A stretch of 64,000 bases of DNA from UBA2357 sp002344625 (lineage in GTDB: Bacteria > Pseudomonadota > Gammaproteobacteria > Burkholderiales > Rhodocyclaceae): NCBI GenBank assembly GCA_937995335.1, contig CALKIH010000025.1, forward strand, positions 1 to 64,000, given 5' to 3'. Positions 42,233-51,354 of this stretch are shown piece after piece (position 1 is the first letter of the stretch; each line of letters opens with the position of its first letter). The notes under the pieces were generated by a model. It did no database searches, was not told where the DNA came from, and saw nothing but the letters and a program-made list of their open reading frames with translations. The position numbers and the translations under genes were made by a program.

Positions 42233-43486
42233 ATGCAAGATCGCCGCAGTTTCATCAAGGCCCTGGCCCTTTCCGCTTCGATCGCCGCAATCGGCGTGCC
42301 GATCGGCGCGCATGCCGCCGAAACCATCAAGGTCGGCATCCTGCACTCGCTTTCGGGCACGATGGCCATTTCCGAAACCGCGCTCAAGAACGTCGCGCTG
42401 ATGACGATCGAGGAGATCAACGCCGGCGGCGGGGTGATGGGCAAGATGCTCGAGCCGGTGGTGGTGGACCCGGCCTCCGACTGGCCGCTGTTCGCCGAGA
42501 AGGCGCGCCAGTTGCTCGCCCAGGACAAGGTCGCGGTGGTGTTCGGGTGTTGGACCTCGGTGTCGCGCAAGTCGGTGCTGCCGGTGTTCAGCGAGCTCAA
42601 CGGCTTGCTGTTCTACCCGGTGCAGTACGAAGGCGAGGAGCTCGAGAAGAACGTGTTCTACACCGGCGCTGCACCCAACCAGCAGGCGATTCCGGCGGTC
42701 GAATATCTGATGAGCGCGGAAGGCGGCGGCGCCAAGCGCTTCGTGCTGCTGGGCACCGACTACGTGTATCCGCGCACCACCAACAAGATCCTGCGCGCCT
42801 TCCTGAAGAGCAAGGGCGTGGCCGACGCCGACATCATGGAGGAGTACACCCCCTTCGGCCACTCGGATTACCAGACCATCATCGCCAACATCAAGAAGTT
42901 CTCGGCGGGTGGCAAGACGGCGGTGATCTCGACGATCAACGGCGACTCCAACGTGCCGTTCTACCGCGAACTCGGCAACGCCGGCCTGGCCGCGACCGAA
43001 GTGCCGGTGGTGGCGTTCTCGGTCGGCGAAGAGGAGCTGCGTGGTGTCGACACCAAGCCGCTGCTCGGCCACCTGGCTGCATGGAACTACTTCATGTCGG
43101 TCGAGAACCCGCAGAACACCGAGTTCGTCGCCAAGTACCGCGATTGGGCGAAGAAGAACAACGTGCCCAATGCCGACACCGTGGTCACCAACGACCCGAT
43201 GGAAGCCACCTACGTCGGCATGCACATGTGGAAGCAGGCGGTCGAGGCGGCCGGCACCACGGACGTGGATGCGGTCATCAAGGCGATGGGCGGCCAGTCG
43301 TTCAAGGCGCCGTCGGGTTTCACCCTGACCATGGACAAGACCAACCATCACCTGCACAAGCCGGTGCTGATCGGCGAAGTGCGCGGCGACGGCCAGTTCG
43401 ACGTGGTGTGGCAGACCAAGGAGCCGATCCGCGCCCAGCCGTGGAGCCCCTTCATCGAAGGCAACGAGTCCAAGCAGGGTCTCTGA
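42233..43486 (+). CDS. urtA: Urea ABC transporter, substrate-binding protein
   Basis: This 417-residue periplasmic protein has a twin-arginine-like signal (DRRSFIKAL followed by a hydrophobic stretch and AHA-AE cleavage site) and a type I periplasmic fold (VGILHSLSGTMAISETAL, FYPVQYEGEE, WNYFMSVENPQN) characteristic of UrtA. It captures urea and passes it to UrtBC. AGGAG lies 9 bases before ATG 42233. It heads the urtABCDE operon. Nitrogen control is expected, but I saw no clear sigma-54 or NtrC site in the upstream 165 bases. Confidence 0.95.
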   Translation: MQDRRSFIKALALSASIAAIGVPIGAHAAETIKVGILHSLSGTMAISETALKNVALMTIEEINAGGGVMGKMLEPVVVDPASDWPLFAEKARQLLAQDKVAVVFGCWTSVSRKSVLPVFSELNGLLFYPVQYEGEELEKNVFYTGAAPNQQAIPAVEYLMSAEGGGAKRFVLLGTDYVYPRTTNKILRAFLKSKGVADADIMEEYTPFGHSDYQTIIANIKKFSAGGKTAVISTINGDSNVPFYRELGNAGLAATEVPVVAFSVGEEELRGVDTKPLLGHLAAWNYFMSVENPQNTEFVAKYRDWAKKNNVPNADTVVTNDPMEATYVGMHMWKQAVEAAGTTDVDAVIKAMGGQSFKAPSGFTLTMDKTNHHLHKPVLIGEVRGDGQFDVVWQTKEPIRAQPWSPFIEGNESKQGL

Positions 43487-43620
43487 TCCATCGCCACGCG
43501 GAGGCGCGCCGAGGCGCGGCCTTCGCAACCGTTCCACTGCATCCGCCCATGCGTCCCGCGGCCGTCAGGCCTCGGGGGCGCGGTGGTGGGTGCGTCCGGA
43601 TGCCGAAGAGGTTGTGTTCC

Positions 43621-45258
43621 ATGCCCAGGATGTTCATTCGCCTCGCCCTGCTGTTGATGCTGTGTTGCGGCACCGCGCGTGCCGGCCTGGATGCAGCGGT
43701 GCTGGCAGGCCTTGCCGCCAGCGATTTCGAGACCCGGGTCGCCGCGATCGAAGCACTGGCCCTGGGCGAAGAGGCCGGCGGGCGGGTGGTCGCCGCGATG
43801 GAGGCGGGCGAATTCGGTATGGTGACGATCATGCCCGCCGAGGGCGAGGCGGATGCCGAGCCGGTCGTGCGTGCCGTGTTGCTGCAGGCCGGCAAGGTGA
43901 TCGATCCCGCGAGCGGCGAGACGCTCGCGATCGCCGCCGCCGACGTGACGCCGCTGCGCCTCAACAACCGCCTGCGGCGGGCGCTCGCGACGGCCAAGGC
44001 CGGCCTGACCCTGGAAAGCGGCACCGCCGCCGAGCGCCGTGTCGCCGCCGAGGTGTTGCTGGGCAGCCCGTCCGAGGCCTTGTTGCCGCTGTTCGAACGG
44101 GTCATCGAGCATGAAGAGCTCGCCTCGGTTCGCGACGTGGTGCTGCAGGCCGCGGCGCGGGTTCAGCTGGGTTCGGCCGATCCGGCCGAGCGTCTCAAGG
44201 CGGCCAGTGCGCTGGGCACCTCGGCCGATCGCGCGGTGATCACGCTGCTCAAGCCGCTGGTGGCCCGCGAGGGCGACGGGTGGCTGGAGCCGGATGCGAG
44301 CGTGCGTGAGGCAGCGGCGGGCTCGATCGCCGCGATCGAGCGCCGGGTTGCGCTCGCGCAGGTGTTCGCGACGGTGTTCTCGGGCATGTCGCTCGGTTCG
44401 ATCCTGCTGCTCGCGGCGCTGGGGCTGGCGATCACGTTCGGGGTGATGGGCGTGATCAACATGGCCCACGGCGAGTTGCTGATGGTCGGCGCCTATGCCA
44501 CTTTCGTCGTGCAGGGCTTGTTCCGCGAGCACCTGCCGGCTTATCTCGACTGGTACGTGGTGGCGGCGATTCCGGTCGCGTTCCTCGCCGCCGCGCTGGT
44601 CGGGGTGGTGATGGAGCGCAGCGTGCTGCGCCACCTGTACGGCCGCCCGCTCGAGTCGCTGCTCGCGACCTGGGGTTTGTCGCTGGTGCTGATCCAGACC
44701 GCGCGCGTCACCTTCGGGCCGCAGAACCTCGAGCTCGCCAACCCGTCGTGGATGTCGGGCAGCGTCGAGGTCATGGCCGGTCTGGCGCTGCCGTGGAATC
44801 GCATCGTGATCCTGGCGTTCGCGGTGTTCGTGCTGGTGCTGATCTGGCTGATGATGCAGAAGACCCGGCTCGGCATGTTCGTGCGCGCGGTCACCCAGAA
44901 CCGCCCGATGGCCGGCTGCGTGGGCGTGCCGACCGCGCGCGTCGATACCCTGGCGTTCGCGATCGGCGCCGGCGTTGCCGGCCTGGGCGGGCTCGCGCTG
45001 TCGCAGATCGCCAACGTCGGGCCGGCGATGGGCCAGGGCTATATCGTCGATTCCTTCATGGTCGTGGTGCTGGGCGGGGTTGGCCAGCTCGCCGGCGCGG
45101 TGTGGGCGGCGCTCGGGCTGGGCATTGTGTCGAAATTCCTCGAAGGCTGGGCCGGCGCGGTGATCGCGAAGATCCTGGTGCTCGTGTTCATCATCGTTTT
45201 CATCCAGAAGCGTCCGCAGGGCTTGTTCGCCCTCAAGGGCCGGTTCGCCGATAGCTGA
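43621..45258 (+). CDS. urtB: Urea ABC transporter permease UrtB
   Basis: This 545-residue inner-membrane permease has a signal-like N-terminus (MFIRLALLLMLCCGTARA), a soluble repeat region of about 200 residues with HEAT-like helices (AAEVLLGSPSEALLPLFE...), and then a LivH-type permease core (FGVMGVINMAHGELLMVGAYA, GLGGVGQLAGA). The soluble N-terminal part is normal for UrtB and absent in amino-acid LivH. The ATG at 43621 was chosen; ATG 43600 is possible. The 134-base gap after urtA may hold a hairpin lowering urtB expression relative to urtA. Confidence 0.93.
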   Translation: MPRMFIRLALLLMLCCGTARAGLDAAVLAGLAASDFETRVAAIEALALGEEAGGRVVAAMEAGEFGMVTIMPAEGEADAEPVVRAVLLQAGKVIDPASGETLAIAAADVTPLRLNNRLRRALATAKAGLTLESGTAAERRVAAEVLLGSPSEALLPLFERVIEHEELASVRDVVLQAAARVQLGSADPAERLKAASALGTSADRAVITLLKPLVAREGDGWLEPDASVREAAAGSIAAIERRVALAQVFATVFSGMSLGSILLLAALGLAITFGVMGVINMAHGELLMVGAYATFVVQGLFREHLPAYLDWYVVAAIPVAFLAAALVGVVMERSVLRHLYGRPLESLLATWGLSLVLIQTARVTFGPQNLELANPSWMSGSVEVMAGLALPWNRIVILAFAVFVLVLIWLMMQKTRLGMFVRAVTQNRPMAGCVGVPTARVDTLAFAIGAGVAGLGGLALSQIANVGPAMGQGYIVDSFMVVVLGGVGQLAGAVWAALGLGIVSKFLEGWAGAVIAKILVLVFIIVFIQKRPQGLFALKGRFADS

Positions 45259-45267
45259 GGTCAGGTC

Positions 45268-46503
45268 ATGCGCACCCCCTTCACGATACGACTGCTCGAC
45301 AGCATGCCGCGTGGCGGCTGGATCGCGCTGGCGCTGTTCGCGCTCCTTGCCTGGGTGTGGGTGCCGGTGGCGCACCTGGTGCTGCCGGCCGAGCATGCGC
45401 TGCACATTCCCGCCTACTGGGTGAGCCTGATCGGCAAGATCCTGTGCTACATGGTGGTCGCGGTGGCGATGGACCTGATCTGGGGCTATGCCGGCATCCT
45501 GTCGCTGGGCCACGGCCTGTTCTTCGCCCTCGGCGGCTACGCGTTCGGGATGTACCTGATGCGCGGCATCGGCCGCGACGGCAGCTACCAGAGCGATCTG
45601 CCCGATTTCATGGTGTTTCTCGACTGGAAGGAACTGCCGTGGTTCTGGATGGGCTCGGATTCCTTTGTATGGGCGCTGTTCCTGGCGATGGCGGTACCCG
45701 GGGTGGTGGCGTTCGTGTTTGGCTGGTTCGCGTTCCGTTCGCGCATCAAGGGCGTTTATTTCTCGATCATCACCCAGGCGCTCACCTATGCGGCGATGCT
45801 GCTGTTCTTCCGCAACGAGACCGGTTTCGGCGGCAACAACGGCTTCACCGACTTCAAGCGCATTCTCGGCTTCTCGATCACCGCGCCCGAAACCCGGGTG
45901 GTGTTGTTCGGTCTGTCGGCCGCGCTGCTCGCGCTGTGCCTGATCCTGGGGCGCTACCTGGTCACCTCGCGCTTCGGCCGGGTGCTGGCGGCGATTCGCG
46001 ACGCCGAGTCGCGGGTGATGTTCATCGGCTACAACCCGCTCCACTACAAGCTGTTCATCTGGACCCTGTCGGCGGTGCTGTGCGGTCTGGCGGGCGCGCT
46101 CTACGTGCCGCAGGTCGGCATCATCAACCCGTCCGAAATGAGCCCGGCCAACTCGATCGAGATCGCGATCTGGGTCGCGGTGGGCGGGCGTGGCACCCTG
46201 GTGGGGGCGGTGGTCGGGGCGGGCATCGTGAACTTCGCCAAGAGCTGGTTCACCGTCTCGTTTCCGGAATATTGGCCGTTCTTCCTCGGCTTTCTGTTCA
46301 TCGCCGTGACCCTGTTTCTGCCGCAAGGCGTAGTGGGGCTGGTCAGGAAGCTGGCCCGGCGCAAGGCCGACGACACGCCCGGCGGCGCCGATGCGGTCGC
46401 GGCTGCCGCCACGCCGGTGCGGGTGGGGCTGGGCAAAGGCGGTCCGCTCCCTGTCAAGGCCGGATCGGGGGGTGAAATCGCAACCAAAGGAGCGGGCGCA
46501 TGA
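45268..46503 (+). CDS. urtC: Urea ABC transporter permease UrtC
   Basis: This 411-residue LivM-type permease pairs with UrtB. Membrane helices run through residues 15-365, with WGYAGILSLGHGLFFALGGYAFG and NNGFTDFKRILGF typical of UrtC. The last 40 residues are an Ala/Gly/Lys-rich tail without membrane segments. The stop overlaps the urtD ATG by 4 bases. Confidence 0.94.
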   Translation: MRTPFTIRLLDSMPRGGWIALALFALLAWVWVPVAHLVLPAEHALHIPAYWVSLIGKILCYMVVAVAMDLIWGYAGILSLGHGLFFALGGYAFGMYLMRGIGRDGSYQSDLPDFMVFLDWKELPWFWMGSDSFVWALFLAMAVPGVVAFVFGWFAFRSRIKGVYFSIITQALTYAAMLLFFRNETGFGGNNGFTDFKRILGFSITAPETRVVLFGLSAALLALCLILGRYLVTSRFGRVLAAIRDAESRVMFIGYNPLHYKLFIWTLSAVLCGLAGALYVPQVGIINPSEMSPANSIEIAIWVAVGGRGTLVGAVVGAGIVNFAKSWFTVSFPEYWPFFLGFLFIAVTLFLPQGVVGLVRKLARRKADDTPGGADAVAAAATPVRVGLGKGGPLPVKAGSGGEIATKGAGA

Positions 46504-47324
46504 GTGCCGTGACCATGAGCCCCGGCCACCAGGGCAGCGACATGGCCTCCGGCCATGTGCTGATCCCCGGTGAGCTGGACCTGTCGCACAACGTCATCCT
46601 CTATCTCGATGACATCACCGTGAGCTTCGATGGTTTTCGCGCGCTCAACAAGCTGTCGCTGGCGATCGACGCCGGTGAGCTGCGCTGCATCATCGGCCCC
46701 AACGGCGCGGGTAAGACCACGATGATGGACGTGATCACCGGCAAGACCCGCCCCGACTCGGGCAAGGCCTTTTTCGGCCAGACCATCGATCTCACCCGCA
46801 TGACCGAGCCGCAGATCGCCCATGCCGGGATCGGGCGCAAGTTCCAGAAACCGACGATCTTCGAGCACCACACCGTGTTCGAGAATCTCGAGCTGGCGAT
46901 GAAGACCGACAAGCGGGTGCGGCGGGCGCTGTTCGCGCAGCTTTCCGACGACGAGCGCGACCGCATCGCGATGACGCTCAAGCGCATCCGCCTCGCCGAC
47001 GAGGCGGAGCGGGTCGCGGGCCTGCTCTCGCACGGCCAGAAGCAATGGCTCGAGATCGGCATGCTGCTGATGCAGGAGCCGAAGCTGCTGCTGCTCGACG
47101 AGCCGGTCGCCGGCATGACCGACGACGAGACCGAGCGTACCGCCGAGCTGTTCGTGAGTCTCGCCGGCACGCATTCGCTGGTGGTGGTCGAACATGACAT
47201 GGCTTTCGTCGAGGCGCTGGGCGGCCGGGTGACGGTGCTGCACGAGGGCGCGCTGCTGGCCGAGGGCGATCTCGCCACGGTGCAGGCCGACCCGCGCGTG
47301 ATCGAAGTGTACCTGGGCCGATGA
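46500..47324 (+). CDS. urtD: Urea ABC transporter ATPase UrtD
   Basis: This 274-residue ATPase of the LivG type has Walker A GPNGAGKTT, signature LSHGQKQWLEIG (characteristic of UrtD, replacing LSGGQ) and Walker B LLLLDEPVAGM. It forms a heterodimer with UrtE to power urea uptake. The start overlaps the urtC stop. Confidence 0.95.
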   Translation: MSAVTMSPGHQGSDMASGHVLIPGELDLSHNVILYLDDITVSFDGFRALNKLSLAIDAGELRCIIGPNGAGKTTMMDVITGKTRPDSGKAFFGQTIDLTRMTEPQIAHAGIGRKFQKPTIFEHHTVFENLELAMKTDKRVRRALFAQLSDDERDRIAMTLKRIRLADEAERVAGLLSHGQKQWLEIGMLLMQEPKLLLLDEPVAGMTDDETERTAELFVSLAGTHSLVVVEHDMAFVEALGGRVTVLHEGALLAEGDLATVQADPRVIEVYLGR

Positions 47325-47350
47325 ACGGGCCGATTGAACGGAGCAGCCCG

Positions 47351-48043
47351 ATGCTGAAAGTCGACGATCTCAACCAGTACTACGGGGGCAGCCACATCCT
47401 GCGCGGCCTGTCGTTCGAAGTGCCGGTCGGCAAGGTCACCACCTTGCTGGGGCGCAACGGCGTCGGCAAGACCACCTTGCTGAAGACCCTGATGGGGCTG
47501 GTGCCGGCCGCGCGCGGCCGGATCACCTTCAACGCTCAGGACATCACCCGCGCCGCGTCCTACAACCGGGTGCGGGCCGGCATCGGCTATGTGCCGCAGG
47601 GGCGCGAGATCTTCCCGCGCCTCACGGTGGAGGAAAACCTGCTGATGGGGCTGGCGACCCGGCCGGGCGGCGAGCCGATTCCCAGGCGCATCTTCGAGAT
47701 GTTCCCGGTGCTGCTGCAGATGATGCATCGGCGCGGTGGCGACCTCTCGGGCGGCCAGCAGCAACAGCTCGCGATCGGCAGGGCGTTGGCGTTCGGGCCC
47801 AAGCTGTTGATCCTGGATGAACCGACCGAGGGCATCCAGCCTTCCATCATCAAGGACATCGAGCGCGCGATCCGCAGCCTGGCCGCCACCGGCGAGATGG
47901 CGATCCTGCTGGTCGAGCAATACTACGACTTCGCGCGTTCGCTCGCCGACCAGTACCTGGTGATGGAGCGCGGCGAGATCGTGATGCGCGGCGACGGGGC
48001 CGGCATGGATGCCGACGGGGTGCGCGAGGCGCTGGCGGTGTGA
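47351..48043 (+). CDS. urtE: Urea ABC transporter ATPase UrtE
   Basis: This 230-residue LivF-type ATPase starts MLKVDDLNQYYGGSHILRGL, with Walker A GRNGVGKTT, signature LSGGQQQQLAI and Walker B LLILDEPTEGIQ. I chose ATG 47351 because GGAG lies 7 bases upstream and the length then matches the family; ATG 47321 overlaps the urtD stop and would add ten residues. It ends the urt operon. Confidence 0.93.
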   Translation: MLKVDDLNQYYGGSHILRGLSFEVPVGKVTTLLGRNGVGKTTLLKTLMGLVPAARGRITFNAQDITRAASYNRVRAGIGYVPQGREIFPRLTVEENLLMGLATRPGGEPIPRRIFEMFPVLLQMMHRRGGDLSGGQQQQLAIGRALAFGPKLLILDEPTEGIQPSIIKDIERAIRSLAATGEMAILLVEQYYDFARSLADQYLVMERGEIVMRGDGAGMDADGVREALAV

Positions 48044-48243
48044 GCCGCGGCGCGCCCGCCGTGGCCGGCCCGCGCGCCGGTTTGACGCTTGCGGGCATTC
48101 GGCTTAGGGTGGACGGCGCCCCCCGGCATGCCGCCATGTCGGCGAATCACGGCTGCGGTCACGTGATCGGGCAGGGTGGGTGAATCCCTCGGTTCGGGTG
48201 TCTGTTCCGGTGCGTGCCTGCGCGGGACCGCGGAGTGATCGAC

Positions 48244-49260
48244 ATGAAGAAAGTCTACATCGCCTACACCGGCGGCACCTTCGGCATGAAGCCGACGCCG
48301 GAAGGCTACCAGCCCGATCGCGGGCTGGCGGATGCGCTCGCCGTGGTTCTGCCGCCGGCCGGGCGGGCCGGCATGCCCGCCTGGACGCTGAGCGAGTATG
48401 CGCACCTGATCGACAGCGCCGAAGCGCAGCCGCGCGACTGGCACATGATCGCGAGCGACATCGCGGCCCGCTACGCCGCGTTCGATGGCTTCGTGATCGT
48501 GCATGGCACCGACACCATGGCCTACACCGCATCGGCGCTCTCGTTCGCCCTCGCCGGCCTGCGCAAGCCGGTGATCGTGACCGGCTCGCAAGTGCCGCTG
48601 TGCGAGGCGCGCAGCGACGCCCGCGGCAATCTCCTCGGGGCGCTGTTGATCGCCGCGAACCATTGCGTGCCCGAGGTGTGCCTGTATTTCAATGGAAGGC
48701 TGTTGCGCGGCAACCGTGCGACCAAGGTTTCAGGGGCCGATTTCGACGCCTTCGATTCGCCGAACTACGCCCCGCTCGGACGGGTCGGCATCGAGATCGC
48801 GATCGACCGGGCACGCCTCCTGCCGATGCCGGTGAGCGAGGCATTCGAGTTGGTCGCGCCGGGCGGGCGGGAAGTCGCGGTGCTGAAGCTGTATCCCGGG
48901 CTGTCGGTGGCGCGCCTGGAACGCATGCTCGACCCTCCCCTCGCCGGCCTGGTGTTGCAGACCTATGGGGCGGGCAACGGACCGGTGGGCCTGCCCGGGT
49001 TCGTGGCCGCGCTGAGCGCCGCGCGCGCGCGCGGGGTCGTGATCGCGAACATCAGCCAGTGCCCGCGCGGCCGCGTAGACCCGTCGAAGTATGCGACCGG
49101 CTCGGCGCTTGCCGCCGCCGGGGTCGTCGGCGGACACGACATGACCGTCGAGGCGGCGGTCACCAAGCTGCATCACCTGCTCGCGCTCGGGCTGGATGCC
49201 GACGATGTCCGCCGCCGCTTTGTACACGCATGCCGCGGCGAGCTTTCGCCCGCCATCTAG
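48244..49260 (+). CDS. ansA: Type I L-asparaginase
   Basis: This 338-residue enzyme hydrolyses asparagine to aspartate and ammonia. Both catalytic motifs are visible: YTGGTFGM near the N-terminus and VIVHGTDTMAYTA with the second Thr and the Lys/Asp region. There is no signal peptide, so it is the cytoplasmic type I form. GGAG lies 8 bases before ATG 48244. It follows the urea transporter by 200 bases and fits a nitrogen-scavenging neighbourhood. Confidence 0.9.
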   Translation: MKKVYIAYTGGTFGMKPTPEGYQPDRGLADALAVVLPPAGRAGMPAWTLSEYAHLIDSAEAQPRDWHMIASDIAARYAAFDGFVIVHGTDTMAYTASALSFALAGLRKPVIVTGSQVPLCEARSDARGNLLGALLIAANHCVPEVCLYFNGRLLRGNRATKVSGADFDAFDSPNYAPLGRVGIEIAIDRARLLPMPVSEAFELVAPGGREVAVLKLYPGLSVARLERMLDPPLAGLVLQTYGAGNGPVGLPGFVAALSAARARGVVIANISQCPRGRVDPSKYATGSALAAAGVVGGHDMTVEAAVTKLHHLLALGLDADDVRRRFVHACRGELSPAI

Positions 49261-49413
49261 GCTCGCAAGGGCCCGGCGAGACGACGCCCGGCCCCAGTGT
49301 TCCCGCGTCGTGCGCCCTGGCGCGCGGACGTCGGCTTTGATCCGCATCAACACCCGGACCGCTGCTTGCGGACACACTCGTCGTCATCCGAATTTCAATG
49401 CCTAAGGAAGCAT

Positions 49414-50748
49414 ATGTCGAACAGAACAGCCGCCAAACAGGCGCGCAGGATCTCGGTGGAAGAGGCGGCCGGACTCGTGCGGACCGGCGATTGGCTCGAA
49501 TACGGGTCCACCTTGTGCCAGCCCGATGTATTCGACCGCGCGCTGGCCGCGCGCAAGGCCGAACTCCGCGACGTCAAGATCCGCGCCTGCCTGACCCTGC
49601 GGCCACGTGCGGTGCTCGAAGCCGATCCGGGGCGGGAACATTTCCACTGGTTCAACTGGCACTTCGGCGGCTATGACCGCAAGAAAAGCGATGCCGGGCT
49701 GGCCAACTACATTCCGTGCAACCTGGGCGAGATCAGCGACTACTATCGGCGCTTCATCGCACCGTCGGAGATCGCGGTGCTCAAGGTCTGCCCGCTCGAC
49801 GGCAACGGCTACTTCAACTTCAGCGCCGCGAACCTGTGGCATCGCGCGATCGTCGAGCGCGCCAAGGTCGTCATCGTCGAAGTCACCGAGGGCCTGCCCT
49901 ACGTGCACGGCGTGGACAATGGCGTGCATGTCAGCGAGGTGGACTACATCATCGAGGGTGACCACGCCGCGGCGCCCGAACTGCCTAACCCGTCGCCGAC
50001 CGACGCCGATCGCGCCGTGGCGCGCCTGATCGCCGCCGAGATCGAGGACGGCGCGTGCCTGCAGATCGGTATCGGCGCGATGCCCAATGCGGTGTGCTCG
50101 CTGCTGCTGCAGAGTGGTGTGCGCGATCTGGGGGTGCATACCGAAATGCTCACCGACGGCATCATCGATCTGTACAAGGCCGGGATCGTCACCGGCGCGG
50201 CCAAGCGACTCGATCCGGGCAAGATCGTGTGCAGCTTCGGCCTGGGCTCGAAGGCGCTCTATGCCGCCGCCGATCGCAACCCGGATATCTTGTGCAATCC
50301 GGTGGAGTTCACCAACATCCCGCACACGGTCATGCAGAACGAGCGGGTGGTCGCGATCAACAACACGACCCAGATCGATCTGCAAGGCCAGGCGGCGAGC
50401 GAATCCGATGGCCACCGCCACATCAGCGGCACCGGCGGCCAGTTGCAGTTCGTGCGCGGCGCCTATGCCTCGCCGGGCGGCAAGTCGTTCATCTGCCTGT
50501 CGTCGACCTACGAGCGCCATGGCGTGCGCAAGAGCCGCATCGTGCTCGAGCTCACCGCCGGCAACATGGTCACGACCCCGCGCAGCGACATGATGTATGT
50601 CGTCACCGAATATGGCATGGTGAATCTCAAGGGCAAGTCGGTGCCCGAGCGCGCGCAGGCGATGATCTCGATCGCTCACCCTGATTTTCGCGAGCAGCTC
50701 GCGCGCGAAGCGCGCGAAAGCGGCTTGATTCCGCGGGCGTTCGCGTAG
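49414..50748 (+). CDS. Acetyl-CoA hydrolase/transferase family protein
   Basis: This 444-residue CoA-transferase (class I/Cat1-like, near 4-hydroxybutyrate or butyryl-CoA:acetate transferases) has the conserved LQIGIGAMPNAV, ETPHTEML-like HTEMLTDGIIDL and GTGGQLQFVRGAY blocks, and a final MYVVTEYGMVNLKGKSVPER. It would move CoA between acetate and another short acid, or hydrolyse acyl-CoA. AGGAAG precedes the ATG. A role in acetate metabolism fits actP nearby; the exact acid is not determinable. Confidence 0.85.
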   Translation: MSNRTAAKQARRISVEEAAGLVRTGDWLEYGSTLCQPDVFDRALAARKAELRDVKIRACLTLRPRAVLEADPGREHFHWFNWHFGGYDRKKSDAGLANYIPCNLGEISDYYRRFIAPSEIAVLKVCPLDGNGYFNFSAANLWHRAIVERAKVVIVEVTEGLPYVHGVDNGVHVSEVDYIIEGDHAAAPELPNPSPTDADRAVARLIAAEIEDGACLQIGIGAMPNAVCSLLLQSGVRDLGVHTEMLTDGIIDLYKAGIVTGAAKRLDPGKIVCSFGLGSKALYAAADRNPDILCNPVEFTNIPHTVMQNERVVAINNTTQIDLQGQAASESDGHRHISGTGGQLQFVRGAYASPGGKSFICLSSTYERHGVRKSRIVLELTAGNMVTTPRSDMMYVVTEYGMVNLKGKSVPERAQAMISIAHPDFREQLAREARESGLIPRAFA

Positions 50749-50861
50749 CGCGCCCATGCCTCCGCCCGGGTTTGGCGCGGACGCATCGCATCATTCGCTT
50801 ATTCCGGGCGGATGATGCAGTATTGCGTGAAACCGGGTGGACGACGCTTGCGAGGACGGGG

Positions 50862-51227
50862 ATGAGATTTCAGACGATTCCGATCATACGGATTTTCGAC
50901 GATGCCAAGGCCAGGGACTTCTACCTGGGTTTTCTCGGCATGTCGCTGGACTGGGAGCACCGCTTCGAGCCCTGCATGCCGGTCTATATGCAGGTGTCGC
51001 GAGGCGAACTGGTGTTCCATCTCAGCGAGCACTCCGGCGACTGCACCCCGGGCAGCAAGATCTTCGTGAATACCGACGATCTCGACGCACTGCATAGCGA
51101 AATCATCGCGCGGCCCTACCGGTACAACAGACCGGCGATCGAGCTGGCGTGCTGGGGCGACCGGACGTTCGAGGTCGTGGATCCGTTCTCGAATAAGATC
51201 CTGTTCAATCAGCGCGCGATTGCGTGA
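50862..51227 (+). CDS. Glyoxalase/bleomycin-resistance-fold protein
   Basis: This 121-residue VOC-superfamily protein has two beta-alpha-beta modules (IPIIRIFDDAKARDFYLGFLGM; SKIFVNTDDLDALHSEI...TFEVVDPFSNKILF). It could bind a drug, bleomycin-like, or act as a small metalloenzyme. The second module carries FEVVDPFSN where metal-ligand Glu is usual. GAGGACGGGG precedes the ATG. It ends just before the actP terminator. Confidence 0.83.
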   Translation: MRFQTIPIIRIFDDAKARDFYLGFLGMSLDWEHRFEPCMPVYMQVSRGELVFHLSEHSGDCTPGSKIFVNTDDLDALHSEIIARPYRYNRPAIELACWGDRTFEVVDPFSNKILFNQRAIA

Positions 51228-51259
51228 CCGTGTCTTGACGCGTTTCCAATCCGGCCGGT

Positions 51260-51298
51260 AAAAAAAGACCGCCCCGCACTTGCATGCGGGGCGGTCTT
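51260..51298 (-). terminator. Intrinsic terminator of yjcH-actP
   Basis: AAGACCGCCCCGCA (51265-51278) and its exact complement (51285-51298) form a 14-bp stem with a 6-base loop, followed on the minus strand by seven T. It lies 57 bases after the actP stop and serves leftward transcripts. Confidence 0.92.
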
Positions 51299-51354
51299 CG
51301 TGAACCGTCGGTTTTCAGTAGCCGCCGCGAATGATCGCGGCGGCACGGGGCTTC

